A stretch of 64,000 bases of DNA, from assembly GCA_002698785.1 (NCBI GenBank), contig PAAG01000059.1, forward strand, positions 1-64,000. Direction: 5' to 3'. A model generated the notes under the pieces. That model was given only the letters and a program-made list of their open reading frames with translations, had not been told where the DNA came from and did no database searches. Below are positions 35,830-43,806 of this stretch, piece by piece. The position numbers and the translations under genes are program-made. The first letter of the stretch is position 1, and each line of letters opens with the position of its first letter. The DNA is from Verrucomicrobiales bacterium. GTDB taxonomy: Bacteria > Verrucomicrobiota > Verrucomicrobiia > Verrucomicrobiales > DEV007.

Positions 35830-37812
35830 CTATTTTGCGTCACTGTAGTTCGCGTAGTTTCCTCCGCCGTAATACGAGTAGTAGTATCCGTAGGCCCCCT
35901 TCGTCCGAGTGCGGGGCAATCCGTTTGCAACTACTCCCACAGGGGCAGAATGGTTGGCCTCAAGCACTCGAATGGCGCGTTTAATAGCACCCCTGGGAGT
36001 CTTCCCTACCCGGCAAACCAGAACGACTGATTCGGCAAGTTTCGCAAGCGGCAGAGAATCAGAAACAGGAACCAGCGGAGCAGAGTCAATGATGATGCGA
36101 TCAAAATATTCCTCAAGCGCACCAATGGCTCCTTTCAAACCCTTCCCGGCCAAGAGCTCGGATGGATTTGCAGAACGGCTCCCCGCCGGCATGATGAACA
36201 AATTCTCCGATTCACGTGTTTTCATCACCACCTCCTTGAGCGGCCTATTCAGAGACAGATGATCTGAAAGCCCAGGGTGTTCTTTGTCGTAATCAAAAAC
36301 CTGCGACTGCACCGGTTTCCGTAAGTCACCGTCGATCAGTAGTGTTCGGTCGCCCTGCGAGGCAAACGATAGAGCCAAATTCGAAGCGACCCAACTTTTC
36401 CCCTCTCCCGGAACGGCACTGGTAATCAGGAAAGTGCGTCTTTCCTCGGACGTTCCAAGAAAAGTCAGTCCCGCTCGTAACGTTCGAATAGCCTCAGCAG
36501 ATTGTGATTGTTCGTCTTCAGCATCCAATGCAAGCGATCCCTTTCGCTCGGTATTTTTCGAGGCGGGCATTGCCCCAATGACTGGAGTTCCTGTCAAAAC
36601 CTCCAGATCCGCGACAGTCCTGACAGTAGGGTCCAGGAAGCCAAGTAAAAGAATTATCCCAACACCGAGTGCAGCACCGCCAAAGAGATATTTCATGGTA
36701 ATCTTCTTCTTGTTTGGTCCTGTGGGATTTGCCGGAAGGCTCGGCGGTTGTACTACATCAAACTGCTTGCTATCGAACCCTTTGGAAACATTCCCCTCTT
36801 TTAGTTTAGTGATGAGGTTGTCGTAAATCTGCTGTTCAGCCTCCAGCTCTCTCTCCAGAACGCTCGCCCGAGTGGATGCAATCTGAATTTGCGAATCGAT
36901 ACGTGTGTCTGCGTCCATCGAAGAAAAGCTTTCGCTATGCTGCTCCCAGAAAGCCTTCTCCTCATCAGAAAGACGGATCACTTGGTCCAGTTCCTTCGAA
37001 AAATTCTTCTTTAAAATCGCTCCGAGTTCTTTGGCTTCAACGAGCGCCGGCCATTTTGGCAAATAGCGCTTTTCCATTTGAGCGATGGCAGTCTCCGATC
37101 CTCGTATTTCATCACTTAATTCGAGACACCGCTTATACAATCGAAGAGCCCTCTCCAGATTCAGCATCTTTTCTTTTACCTTGTCCGAACTCTCCAGAAT
37201 GTAATCGAGAGCAAACTCAGAGGACCCGGCCACTTTGCTTTCCACAGAGCGATCATACTCTTCGATGAGCCCTTCCAGAGTGTCGCGAGCTATCTCGGGA
37301 TCGCTATGAGAAGCGTAAAGGTCGATCAGCGTTGTGTCCTTGCGCCATCTGACTGTTACCCAACCTCGCATCATTCCTCCTAGAGTCTCGGGCGACATAT
37401 CCGCTCCCGAAACCGATGGAACATCCTCCCACGGCATGTGGAATTTCTCTGAAGCTACATCTTCCCGTTCCGCAAATTTAGGAGACGCCGCAATATTTGT
37501 GTAAAGATTAGGTAGTCTCAGCTTCTCCGTAACAGAGAACATTTCCGACGCTCCTCCCATGCGAATCCGTTCTTCCTCATCGACATCCGCATCTTCCTTT
37601 TTCACCCTCTCAATCTCAATCGTCGCCTGCGATTGATACGTGACCGGTGTTAAGGATGCCACGTAGAGCCCAAGGAAATATCCGCCCAAACAGGTAATCA
37701 GGAAAATCCAGAAACGCCGGAGGAACCACCGGACGTAGTCTTTTATTCCTTTCCCGTTAGAAGCAGGCGCTTCATTCCCATACCCATTTTGCGGAGGATC
37801 TACTTCGTTCAT
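35830..37812 (-). CDS. Wzz-BY-kinase fusion (polysaccharide co-polymerase and tyrosine autokinase)
   Basis: Inner-membrane chain-length regulator fused to a bacterial tyrosine kinase, 660 residues. TM1 is near 30-55 (FWIFLITCLGGYFLGLYVASL). A coiled-coil-rich periplasmic domain follows with the Wzz PxxP-type segment PPSLPANPTGPNKK, then TM2 (YLFGGAALGVGIILLLGFL). The kinase has Walker A SAVPGEGKSWVASNLAL, Walker A' LLIDGDLRKP and Walker B RIIIDSAPLVP. The tail GAYGYYYSYYGGGNYANY carries eight tyrosines, the autophosphorylation cluster. This is the Wzc-type single-chain form. It controls chain length together with the Wza-type protein at 42382. Confidence 0.95.
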   Translation of the reverse strand: MNEVDPPQNGYGNEAPASNGKGIKDYVRWFLRRFWIFLITCLGGYFLGLYVASLTPVTYQSQATIEIERVKKEDADVDEEERIRMGGASEMFSVTEKLRLPNLYTNIAASPKFAEREDVASEKFHMPWEDVPSVSGADMSPETLGGMMRGWVTVRWRKDTTLIDLYASHSDPEIARDTLEGLIEEYDRSVESKVAGSSEFALDYILESSDKVKEKMLNLERALRLYKRCLELSDEIRGSETAIAQMEKRYLPKWPALVEAKELGAILKKNFSKELDQVIRLSDEEKAFWEQHSESFSSMDADTRIDSQIQIASTRASVLERELEAEQQIYDNLITKLKEGNVSKGFDSKQFDVVQPPSLPANPTGPNKKKITMKYLFGGAALGVGIILLLGFLDPTVRTVADLEVLTGTPVIGAMPASKNTERKGSLALDAEDEQSQSAEAIRTLRAGLTFLGTSEERRTFLITSAVPGEGKSWVASNLALSFASQGDRTLLIDGDLRKPVQSQVFDYDKEHPGLSDHLSLNRPLKEVVMKTRESENLFIMPAGSRSANPSELLAGKGLKGAIGALEEYFDRIIIDSAPLVPVSDSLPLAKLAESVVLVCRVGKTPRGAIKRAIRVLEANHSAPVGVVANGLPRTRTKGAYGYYYSYYGGGNYANYSDAK

Positions 37813-38000
37813 GCGGGGCGGAGTTCTTCGACGAAACCTGAAATTTCAGAGGTCCTATCGATCATCTGGAAATAAGGACCATTCTCCGTAAGAACCAAGT
37901 CAAAATACGACCGATACGATACTTCAATTCCCTCAAAACTGTGAAAATTGTTCTGACTCGGGCATTTTCGGCCTACCCTCGAAACGATTCGGCAAAACAT
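37809..38000 (-). CDS. Possible 63-residue leader protein coupled to the kinase gene
   Basis: A short frame starting at ATG 38000 whose stop overlaps the kinase start in an ATGA arrangement, the pattern used by several coupled pairs in this window. The product (ending FDLVLTENGPYFQMIDRTSEISGFVEELRPA) has no signal peptide or known motif. It could be a real small protein or a translational leader; chance is also plausible at this length. Confidence 0.3.
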   Translation of the reverse strand: MFCRIVSRVGRKCPSQNNFHSFEGIEVSYRSYFDLVLTENGPYFQMIDRTSEISGFVEELRPA

Positions 38001-38054
38001 TAGAAAAAGCGTAATTTCAACCCAGATTCAACCACAGTTCAGTGCATAACGAGA

Positions 38055-38081
38055 GGGCCCGATGAACAACCCATCGAGCCC
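38055..38081. repeat. Inverted repeat, possible factor-independent hairpin
   Basis: GGGCCCGATG (38055-38064) and CATCGAGCCC (38072-38081) pair with one mismatch over a 7-base loop. A second perfect 8-bp dyad, CCCTCTGC (38101-38108) and GCAGAGGG (38123-38130), lies beside it at the end of the SdrD-like gene. Neither is followed by a T-run on the minus strand. Possibly RNA processing or stability structures between the two genes. Confidence 0.4.
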
Positions 38082-38115
38082 CGGGAGAATACCCATCAAT
38101 CCCTCTGCGCCACTC

Positions 38116-38697
38116 TCACGGAGCAGAGGGAGATATCACCTGACTGGGCGGAATAATTGTCTGCACTGTAGTGGATTTCGTGACATTCGTTGATCGAGTG
38201 CTGGTTGTCCCACTCGTAGAATCGCCAGAAGTGACAACGAATTGGGGGGTATTCGCAGGGTTTACCAAAGAAGCATCGGCAAACTTTGGACCATCCTTCT
38301 CTTCCGGTATGGCCACTGCAAGGAAAGCTCCACCGTTCAGCTCTGCAACATCATATTCCTCCGTGACCAGAGAACGCCCTGAAGGAAAAGTAACTTCAAG
38401 TGGATACTTTCCTGGGGGCACCTTTTCGAAAACATAGACACCTTTTTCATCCGTCTTGGCCGTGGCGATAGCGAGCCGGGTTTCCGAATGTAAGAGCGAC
38501 ACACTTGCACCTTCGGTGACCGGTTCACCTTCGTCTTGAGCACCATTCCCGTTCGAGTCCCGAAACACAACACCAGTAAAAGAAATCAATCCGGTCTCCG
38601 GACTACTATTATCTTCGATGACGACCTCATCGTCCGCGCTGAGAGCCCCGCAAGAGAGCACCAGAGTTAAACCGAGTAATTTTCGTAGCGATTTCAT
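38116..38697 (-). CDS. Secreted SdrD-B-like (Cna_B-type) domain protein
   Basis: A 193-residue secreted protein. The signal peptide is MKSLRKLLGLTLVLSCGALSA. One SdrD_B/Cna_B-type beta-sandwich follows (about 38-135), with calcium-loop-like DSNGNGAQDEGEP and the closing KVPPGKYPLEVTFPSG. The C-terminal 55 residues are Ser/Thr-rich and contain LVNPAN and a final ISPSAP. A second protein with the same plan is encoded at 43324. The start follows the WecA-like gene stop by 4 bp, so it is co-translated with it. A structural or scaffold role in glycan export is inference. Confidence 0.8.
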   Translation of the reverse strand: MKSLRKLLGLTLVLSCGALSADDEVVIEDNSSPETGLISFTGVVFRDSNGNGAQDEGEPVTEGASVSLLHSETRLAIATAKTDEKGVYVFEKVPPGKYPLEVTFPSGRSLVTEEYDVAELNGGAFLAVAIPEEKDGPKFADASLVNPANTPQFVVTSGDSTSGTTSTRSTNVTKSTTVQTIIPPSQVISPSAP

Positions 38698-38701
38698 TGA
38701 A

Positions 38702-40249
38702 TTAACTTTCTTTACGTAGTTTCTGTATCTCCAAAATTTCAGCTCCCCCCGTTACCCTCACCACTGGATCGTTCTCAGTGAAATATTCCTTTTCGCCTGA
38801 TTCTCCGAGAGAACTTGAGCGAAGTGAAAAACCACACCGCTCGGGTAGTTTTCCCCATCTTGTTTTCGCCTCGAAAATGACCGGAATGAAGCAGTGCAAA
38901 ACTCGCTCCCACTGCTCTCGATCAGACCGTAGGGGCAAACAAAGATGAACAACATCCACGTCGGAAATTTCAAAGGTAACCGGACAGGAATCAGCACTGC
39001 AGCGACTGCCCGATCGACCGGAAACGGCAGCAGGGTGAGCGTTCAGCCGAGCTAGAGACGCAGTAAATCTCTCCCAGAAAATCCTCTCCGAATCGACTCG
39101 CAACAGATCTTGCTGGAGCACTCTCACGAGCCTGTGTGCGTAGCGAATATTAGACCTGGAACCCAGAACTTCTCTCAGCCTCTCCCTGGCGTCAGAAATA
39201 CTCAGTGGGATACCTGCTAACCTGCCCCCGATCAGTGCGAAAACGGTGAAAGCCATCCCGACGATCGGAAAAGCATCACCCTGCAAAATAAACACAGCAA
39301 TACCAAGTGTGCTGAACACAGCGAAGATCGAGTATATCGTCAAGAGAAGTCCCTTTTTGGAAATTCCACTGCTATTTAACTTGTGTAAAAGCGTCCTCTG
39401 ATCTCCGCCTGAAATCGGAAGTCCGGAAAGACTCCGACGAATTAATGTGACGAAGCTTTCGAGGATTGGAAGGCCCAGAATCACCAAGACCACAAGCATA
39501 GGCCCAACAACAGAACCTTTATTAGAAGTCACGAGAGACAGAGATGCGATTAGATTCCCAAGCACAAAAGCACCTCCCCTACCGAGACAAATCCTGGCAG
39601 GCGGCAGATTAAAAAGGAGGAAGGCAGACAACGTCCCAACCAACACAAGGCTCAGAGCTGCTAAGAGAACATTGCCCGTTAGAACACCAATAACTAATAA
39701 GGTTAAACACAGGAACAAGCCGATACCTCCAGCAATTCCGTCCATGCTGTCGAGAAGACCAATCAGATTTGGTAATGCAACAAACCAGAGAATGGTCAGA
39801 ATCAAACCAAACTCTCCCAACTCGAAGGTGTCCCCACTCACAGGATGCGACATGGTGTCGATCCGCATACCGCTGTTGTAGGCACAAATCGCGAGCGCAA
39901 TATGAAGAGCTAGACGGATACTCCCCGGTAGCTTCAGGAGATCGTCAGCAAACCCGATAAGAAAAGCTGCCCCAGCGATAATAAACACCCACTCAGAAAG
40001 AAGAGGGCCACTAATCCCTGCCGACACTGCAAAGTGATGGCAAACAACAAACCCTGCAGCCACCCCCAAAAATATAGGGAGCCCTCCAAATCTAACAACT
40101 GGCAAGGAAATGCCTGAATCTACCCCCGTTCCTTGCCTCCGAATTTCACCCTTCCGAAACCATCCTCGAAGCAGCAACAAGGAAGCAACCCATGAGGCTA
40201 GAAATGCCGCCAGAAGACAACCGCCTCCAATATGGATCAATTCCTTCAT
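38702..40249 (-). CDS. WecA/MraY-like protein lacking catalytic residues, with C-terminal extension
   Basis: A polytopic membrane protein of 515 residues (ATG 40249; a TTG five codons earlier is possible). The first 340 residues follow the undecaprenyl-phosphate sugar-1-phosphate transferase fold, with FADDL (Asp102-Asp103) and LLDSMDGIAGG. The canonical MGDGGA motif reads LGRGGA (Arg224) and the HIHHR loop reads TLLHK (286-290). The paralogue at 45213 keeps both motifs. Transferase activity is therefore doubtful. The cytoplasmic C-terminal extension (about 345-515), rich in Arg, Glu and Leu, is shared only with the paralogue. A regulatory or scaffolding role is inferred. Confidence 0.82.
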   Translation of the reverse strand: MKELIHIGGGCLLAAFLASWVASLLLLRGWFRKGEIRRQGTGVDSGISLPVVRFGGLPIFLGVAAGFVVCHHFAVSAGISGPLLSEWVFIIAGAAFLIGFADDLLKLPGSIRLALHIALAICAYNSGMRIDTMSHPVSGDTFELGEFGLILTILWFVALPNLIGLLDSMDGIAGGIGLFLCLTLLVIGVLTGNVLLAALSLVLVGTLSAFLLFNLPPARICLGRGGAFVLGNLIASLSLVTSNKGSVVGPMLVVLVILGLPILESFVTLIRRSLSGLPISGGDQRTLLHKLNSSGISKKGLLLTIYSIFAVFSTLGIAVFILQGDAFPIVGMAFTVFALIGGRLAGIPLSISDARERLREVLGSRSNIRYAHRLVRVLQQDLLRVDSERIFWERFTASLARLNAHPAAVSGRSGSRCSADSCPVTFEISDVDVVHLCLPLRSDREQWERVLHCFIPVIFEAKTRWGKLPERCGFSLRSSSLGESGEKEYFTENDPVVRVTGGAEILEIQKLRKES

Positions 40250-40276
40250 GATAATCGGAATCAAAAAAGTGAGTTC

Positions 40277-41548
40277 TTACTTAATGAAAATCGGGCGAAA
40301 TCTTACCGCATCCTGCAGTGCAGGATTACCCACGGAAGTCGCGAGCAACCTGATTTGATACCTGGCGCGGCCTCTGTTCTTCTTCCTCAATCGCCTTTTC
40401 GCCTTCCCCTGAAGCTTACTCTCGGTTGAGACCACCACCCGGCTCCTCGGGGGCATCTCCATTTGATAAACTCCCCGTAAGACAGCTCCCGTAATGTTGA
40501 TACGGCCACCAGTCAGCATGAAGACACGAGTCCTCGCAATATTCTTGCTACTCTCGAAACCGCTAAGGTCGATAGTATCCATGAGCCCTCCATCATTCTC
40601 CATCCTCATGTATGCAGACGCCCTTCCCCTGTAATCCAAACGCTCCCTCAGTGCAGTTCCTCCGCCGGGCGTATACACATTATTTCCCTTGTAGCGGCCT
40701 CCACGGGTATCATTGATCGACAAGTCAGGGCGATAATCACCAACCAGAATAAAATCCGCGGAGAAGTTGTCCCAGTAGGCGTCATAAGCGTCTGAACTCT
40801 GATAGATTGGGTCCAGACGGCTGTCATTGTAGTTGTATGCTTGCAACACTGCCTGATCGAACTGAAACGCTCCATTTGAATCGATTCGCCCGACTTCGAG
40901 ATCATTCACGACGTAAATGATTTTTCCGTCACGGAGGAGAATATCGAATCGATACCATTGCCCAACTACCGGCTGAATCACCGTATTTGTCCAAAGACCA
41001 GTGCTCGAATTGAAAAACCGAATAACAGGCGTGCCATCATTATTCGCGATTCCAATGATCGGGATAATGGCGAGCTCCGCTGACTCGTTAGACGCTACCA
41101 CCCAGAGATCTGATCTACGTCGCGTTGTCGCACCTTCCCAATCCGCCGGGAAGTAAATCATAGCCGACACCTGTACCGTCTCAGGATCCAGATCGTATTG
41201 TCGCCCCTGTGTATTGTAGAATCCCTCCGGGTCGTCAGACACAAACTGTGACGGGCGGTCCTGGGCTCCGTCCCCTGGGTCGATCCCGATCCGCAAAACA
41301 TTCTCACCATTTAAGTCGTAGGACTCGAATACGTCCGGGGCATAACGGTCTGGATACCAAACACCAACTCCCTGGGAGACTCCCAGTAGCACAGGATCAT
41401 CGAATGTCTCCACTGTACTGTAAACAATCCCCCCGTTCGAAGTCATCGAGACCAACGAGATTGTCATCAAAGGGAGAAATATGTGTTTTCTCCGGAACTC
41501 TACTAATAGATTCCTCGTTGAACTAAAAATTGATACCTTATGTGTCAT
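40277..41548 (-). CDS. Secreted LamG-like protein with C-terminal LTGGR domain
   Basis: A 423-residue exported protein. The start at 41548 (MTHKVSIFSS) gives a plausible if long signal segment ending near NGGIVYS. The middle (about 45-270) looks like a concanavalin/LamG-type jelly-roll: VETFDDP, NVLRIGIDPGDG, YDLDPETVQVSAMIYFPADW, GQWYRFDILLRDGKIIYVVNDLEVGRI. The last 150 residues, from PDLSINDTRGGRYKGNNVY, contain MENDGGLMDTIDL and RVFMLTGGRINITGAV. They match the C-termini of the proteins at 49606 and 52810. It sits 27 bp upstream of the degenerate WecA-like gene. Possibly a secreted glycan-binding matrix protein. Confidence 0.7.
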   Translation of the reverse strand: MTHKVSIFSSTRNLLVEFRRKHIFLPLMTISLVSMTSNGGIVYSTVETFDDPVLLGVSQGVGVWYPDRYAPDVFESYDLNGENVLRIGIDPGDGAQDRPSQFVSDDPEGFYNTQGRQYDLDPETVQVSAMIYFPADWEGATTRRRSDLWVVASNESAELAIIPIIGIANNDGTPVIRFFNSSTGLWTNTVIQPVVGQWYRFDILLRDGKIIYVVNDLEVGRIDSNGAFQFDQAVLQAYNYNDSRLDPIYQSSDAYDAYWDNFSADFILVGDYRPDLSINDTRGGRYKGNNVYTPGGGTALRERLDYRGRASAYMRMENDGGLMDTIDLSGFESSKNIARTRVFMLTGGRINITGAVLRGVYQMEMPPRSRVVVSTESKLQGKAKRRLRKKNRGRARYQIRLLATSVGNPALQDAVRFRPIFIK

Positions 41549-42381
41549 CATTCGCGCAGCTTCCAACTCCATATTCCAGAGATCGACTAAATACATTGCA
41601 GGTTTGCAACAATTTCGAAGCCGCCCCCTCGCAAGAGTTCTAACTATATTTTTTGAAGAATACTTAGCCCTCCAGCTACCTCCCATATAGCCGCAACTAT
41701 GCCATTCAAAAACAGAAAACGACTATTAAAAACCCAATCCACGCGCAGCCCCCTCATCCACACAATCAACTCTACTTCAACAACTTACATAAACCTCCCC
41801 TTTCCGGAATCCAGTATCTTTTCCGAAAGCATTTCCCGACGGACAAATCTTTTCCCAATTCACCGAACGTCCGTTTTCTAGTAGGCGTTCAAAACTGCGT
41901 TTATATATTTTTTCTCACAATTACAACCATCACCCATATCAAGCCTTCCCTGACCTAAGTGGTCAAATGCTAGCAGAGGCATTTTCGGATAGCCTAAGCA
42001 CAATTTTTTTCTTGGAAGCCTGTCACAGTTGGGGAATCAACTTTTCTGCCAATCCGGTCAAAAGAATTGCCATGTGAGCAGGTGCCATACTAACGATTCC
42101 AAGTCGCCACATCTATTCCCGGTGGTATCCCGTCGTTGTGAGCCATACTGTCCTCGATTACCCTGGCTTCGTTTCTCAGACAGAGAAACACACCAACACA
42201 ACCTCTCCCCTTAGGTCCTAACCGAAATCAAAAATGATGTTGATCAAATTCCTTCACACCGACTCGAACAGACCAGAGGCATAAAGCCGTTCATCAAAAT
42301 CACCCACGTCAAAGGGAGTAGACTCCCCCCTACTAATCTGAGGAATCCGATACCCATCCCAATCCCAAATATCGAGCTGAT
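41549..42381. other. 833-bp intergenic region without a gene
   Basis: This is the longest gap in the minus-strand cluster. I see no credible gene on either strand. It must contain the promoter for the LamG-like gene; an AT-rich stretch at about 41898-41913 (TTTATATATTTTTT on the plus strand) is a candidate -10 region on the minus strand. A 6-bp dyad ACGGAC/GTCCGT lies at about 41839-41874. Nothing more can be supported. Confidence 0.5.
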
Positions 42382-43257
42382 CTAAAAAATACTCTCAGGC
42401 ACGGTTACAGTATCTCCAGGCTGGAGCATAAACGGCTGAGTCTGATCTTTCTGCATCCTGGACACATTTACTTCGTATGTCCGGATCCCTTGCGGGGTGT
42501 TCCTCCGGACAACCACTTTCGAAGGTCTGGCAAGATCTGTGAATCCACCTGCACGCGCGATGGCTCCGATCAAATCTAAAGGAACCTCAGGGTCCATTTC
42601 CAGAGCGCCAGGTGACTTTACTTCACCAATCAGTGTAACGGTTGCCATCTTCTTTTCCTCGACGACGACCTCAGGGATCGCGTGAACGATCAGGGTATCT
42701 CCGTTTTGCATCCGATAGACCCGGTCACTATCAAGGGACAGAAATTGGGTTCGCAAGTCGTCACCAAACCGTCTCTTTAGCTCAATTCGACTTCGATTCC
42801 CTCTTTCAGCAAGACCGCCTGCGGAGGCAATAGCGGTAAAAAGATCAAGGGAACTACCCGCTTTGAAAGTCACTTGCCCCGGAGTTTCGACCTGCCCAAT
42901 CACTGTCACCGCTTGCGGCGGCAGTTCAGATTCCTCAGCTAGAGCAACCACCACCTGCGCATCACGAATGTAATCCTGTTCGAGTTTTGATTCTATATCG
43001 GAAGCAATTTCGGAGGGGTTTCTGCCAACAGCTGCAATGCTTCCAAGGAGAGGAAACACGATCGTCCCATCCGGCCCTACGGAAAAAACACCCGATAGAG
43101 ACGCCTCATCAAAAACATTCACACTCACCGTGTCTCCCGATTTCAGTTCGACATTTCGAACTGCAGGCGCATCGTCGTCTTGCGCCTCTCCCTCAACGAT
43201 CAGTAAAGAGAAAGGGAGCCAGCAAAAAATTACGGTAAAATAAATATTACGAGCCAT
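42382..43257 (-). CDS. Polysaccharide export protein (Wza-like, SLBB domains)
   Basis: Periplasmic or outer-membrane export component of 291 residues from ATG 43257. The signal segment is YFTVIFCWLPFSLLIVEGEAQ. The Poly_export domain follows (LKSGDTVSVNVFDEASLSGVFSVGPDGTIVFPLLG), then two SLBB domains (AVTVIGQVETPGQVTFKAGSSLDLFTAIASAGGL and TVTLIGEVKSPGALEMDPEVPLDLIGAIARAGGF). It ends PFMLQPGDTVTVPESIF. There is no lipobox cysteine and no C-terminal amphipathic helix like that of E. coli Wza, so the pore may depend on another protein such as the beta-barrel at 43807. It partners with the Wzz-kinase. Confidence 0.93.
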   Translation of the reverse strand: MARNIYFTVIFCWLPFSLLIVEGEAQDDDAPAVRNVELKSGDTVSVNVFDEASLSGVFSVGPDGTIVFPLLGSIAAVGRNPSEIASDIESKLEQDYIRDAQVVVALAEESELPPQAVTVIGQVETPGQVTFKAGSSLDLFTAIASAGGLAERGNRSRIELKRRFGDDLRTQFLSLDSDRVYRMQNGDTLIVHAIPEVVVEEKKMATVTLIGEVKSPGALEMDPEVPLDLIGAIARAGGFTDLARPSKVVVRRNTPQGIRTYEVNVSRMQKDQTQPFMLQPGDTVTVPESIF

Positions 43258-43323
43258 AGGATACGACAATCGGTTCAGTAGGAGACCGCTGAGAGAACCC
43301 ATGGACCAGATTGCTGCAACAAT

Positions 43324-43767
43324 CTACGGCGCAAATGGCGATACTTCCCTGCCTCGAACATTCGCCGGGTTCACAAGCGTCAGATTCGAAAACCTTTGAA
43401 TCGTTCCTCCCGTGACAACCGGAATCGCCAGGAACGGTCCATCAATCCCGGCAGCAACTACAAACGGATCGGTTATAACAGTTATGCCGGAAGGAAAGGT
43501 TATCTGAATCTGGTACTCCCCTGGAGGGACTGCACCGAAAGTGTATGACCCGTCTGGACCGCTCGTAACAGTTTCCAACTCCTCTTCTTCAGGAAAAGAG
43601 AAAAGAACGACCTTAGCACCCGGAACGACCTTTTCACCGCCGTCCATGACACCGTTCCCGTTTTCATCCTCGTAGACGACGCCACTAACAACCCCTTCTT
43701 GGGCCAGACCTTGCACAGAAAATAAAACTCCGGCAAATACAGCGAGCAGCACTCTAGAATTCATCAT
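43324..43767 (-). CDS. Secreted SdrD-B-like domain protein, second copy
   Basis: A 147-residue exported protein (MMNSRVLLAVFAGVLFSVQGLAQ as signal). One SdrD_B/Cna_B-type domain carries VVYEDENGNGVMDGGEKVVPGAKVVLF and GAVPPGEYQIQITFPSG. The tail SNLTLVNPANVRGREVSPFAP mirrors the LVNPAN...SPxAP tail of the protein at 38116. It lies between the beta-barrel gene (39 bp) and the Wza-type gene (66 bp), which places it in the export operon. Function not known; a small periplasmic or surface adaptor is possible. Confidence 0.78.
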   Translation of the reverse strand: MMNSRVLLAVFAGVLFSVQGLAQEGVVSGVVYEDENGNGVMDGGEKVVPGAKVVLFSFPEEEELETVTSGPDGSYTFGAVPPGEYQIQITFPSGITVITDPFVVAAGIDGPFLAIPVVTGGTIQRFSNLTLVNPANVRGREVSPFAP

Positions 43768-43806
43768 CACCCGTAAAATTACCATAAAGTCAGTTTCTTA
43801 CCAACA

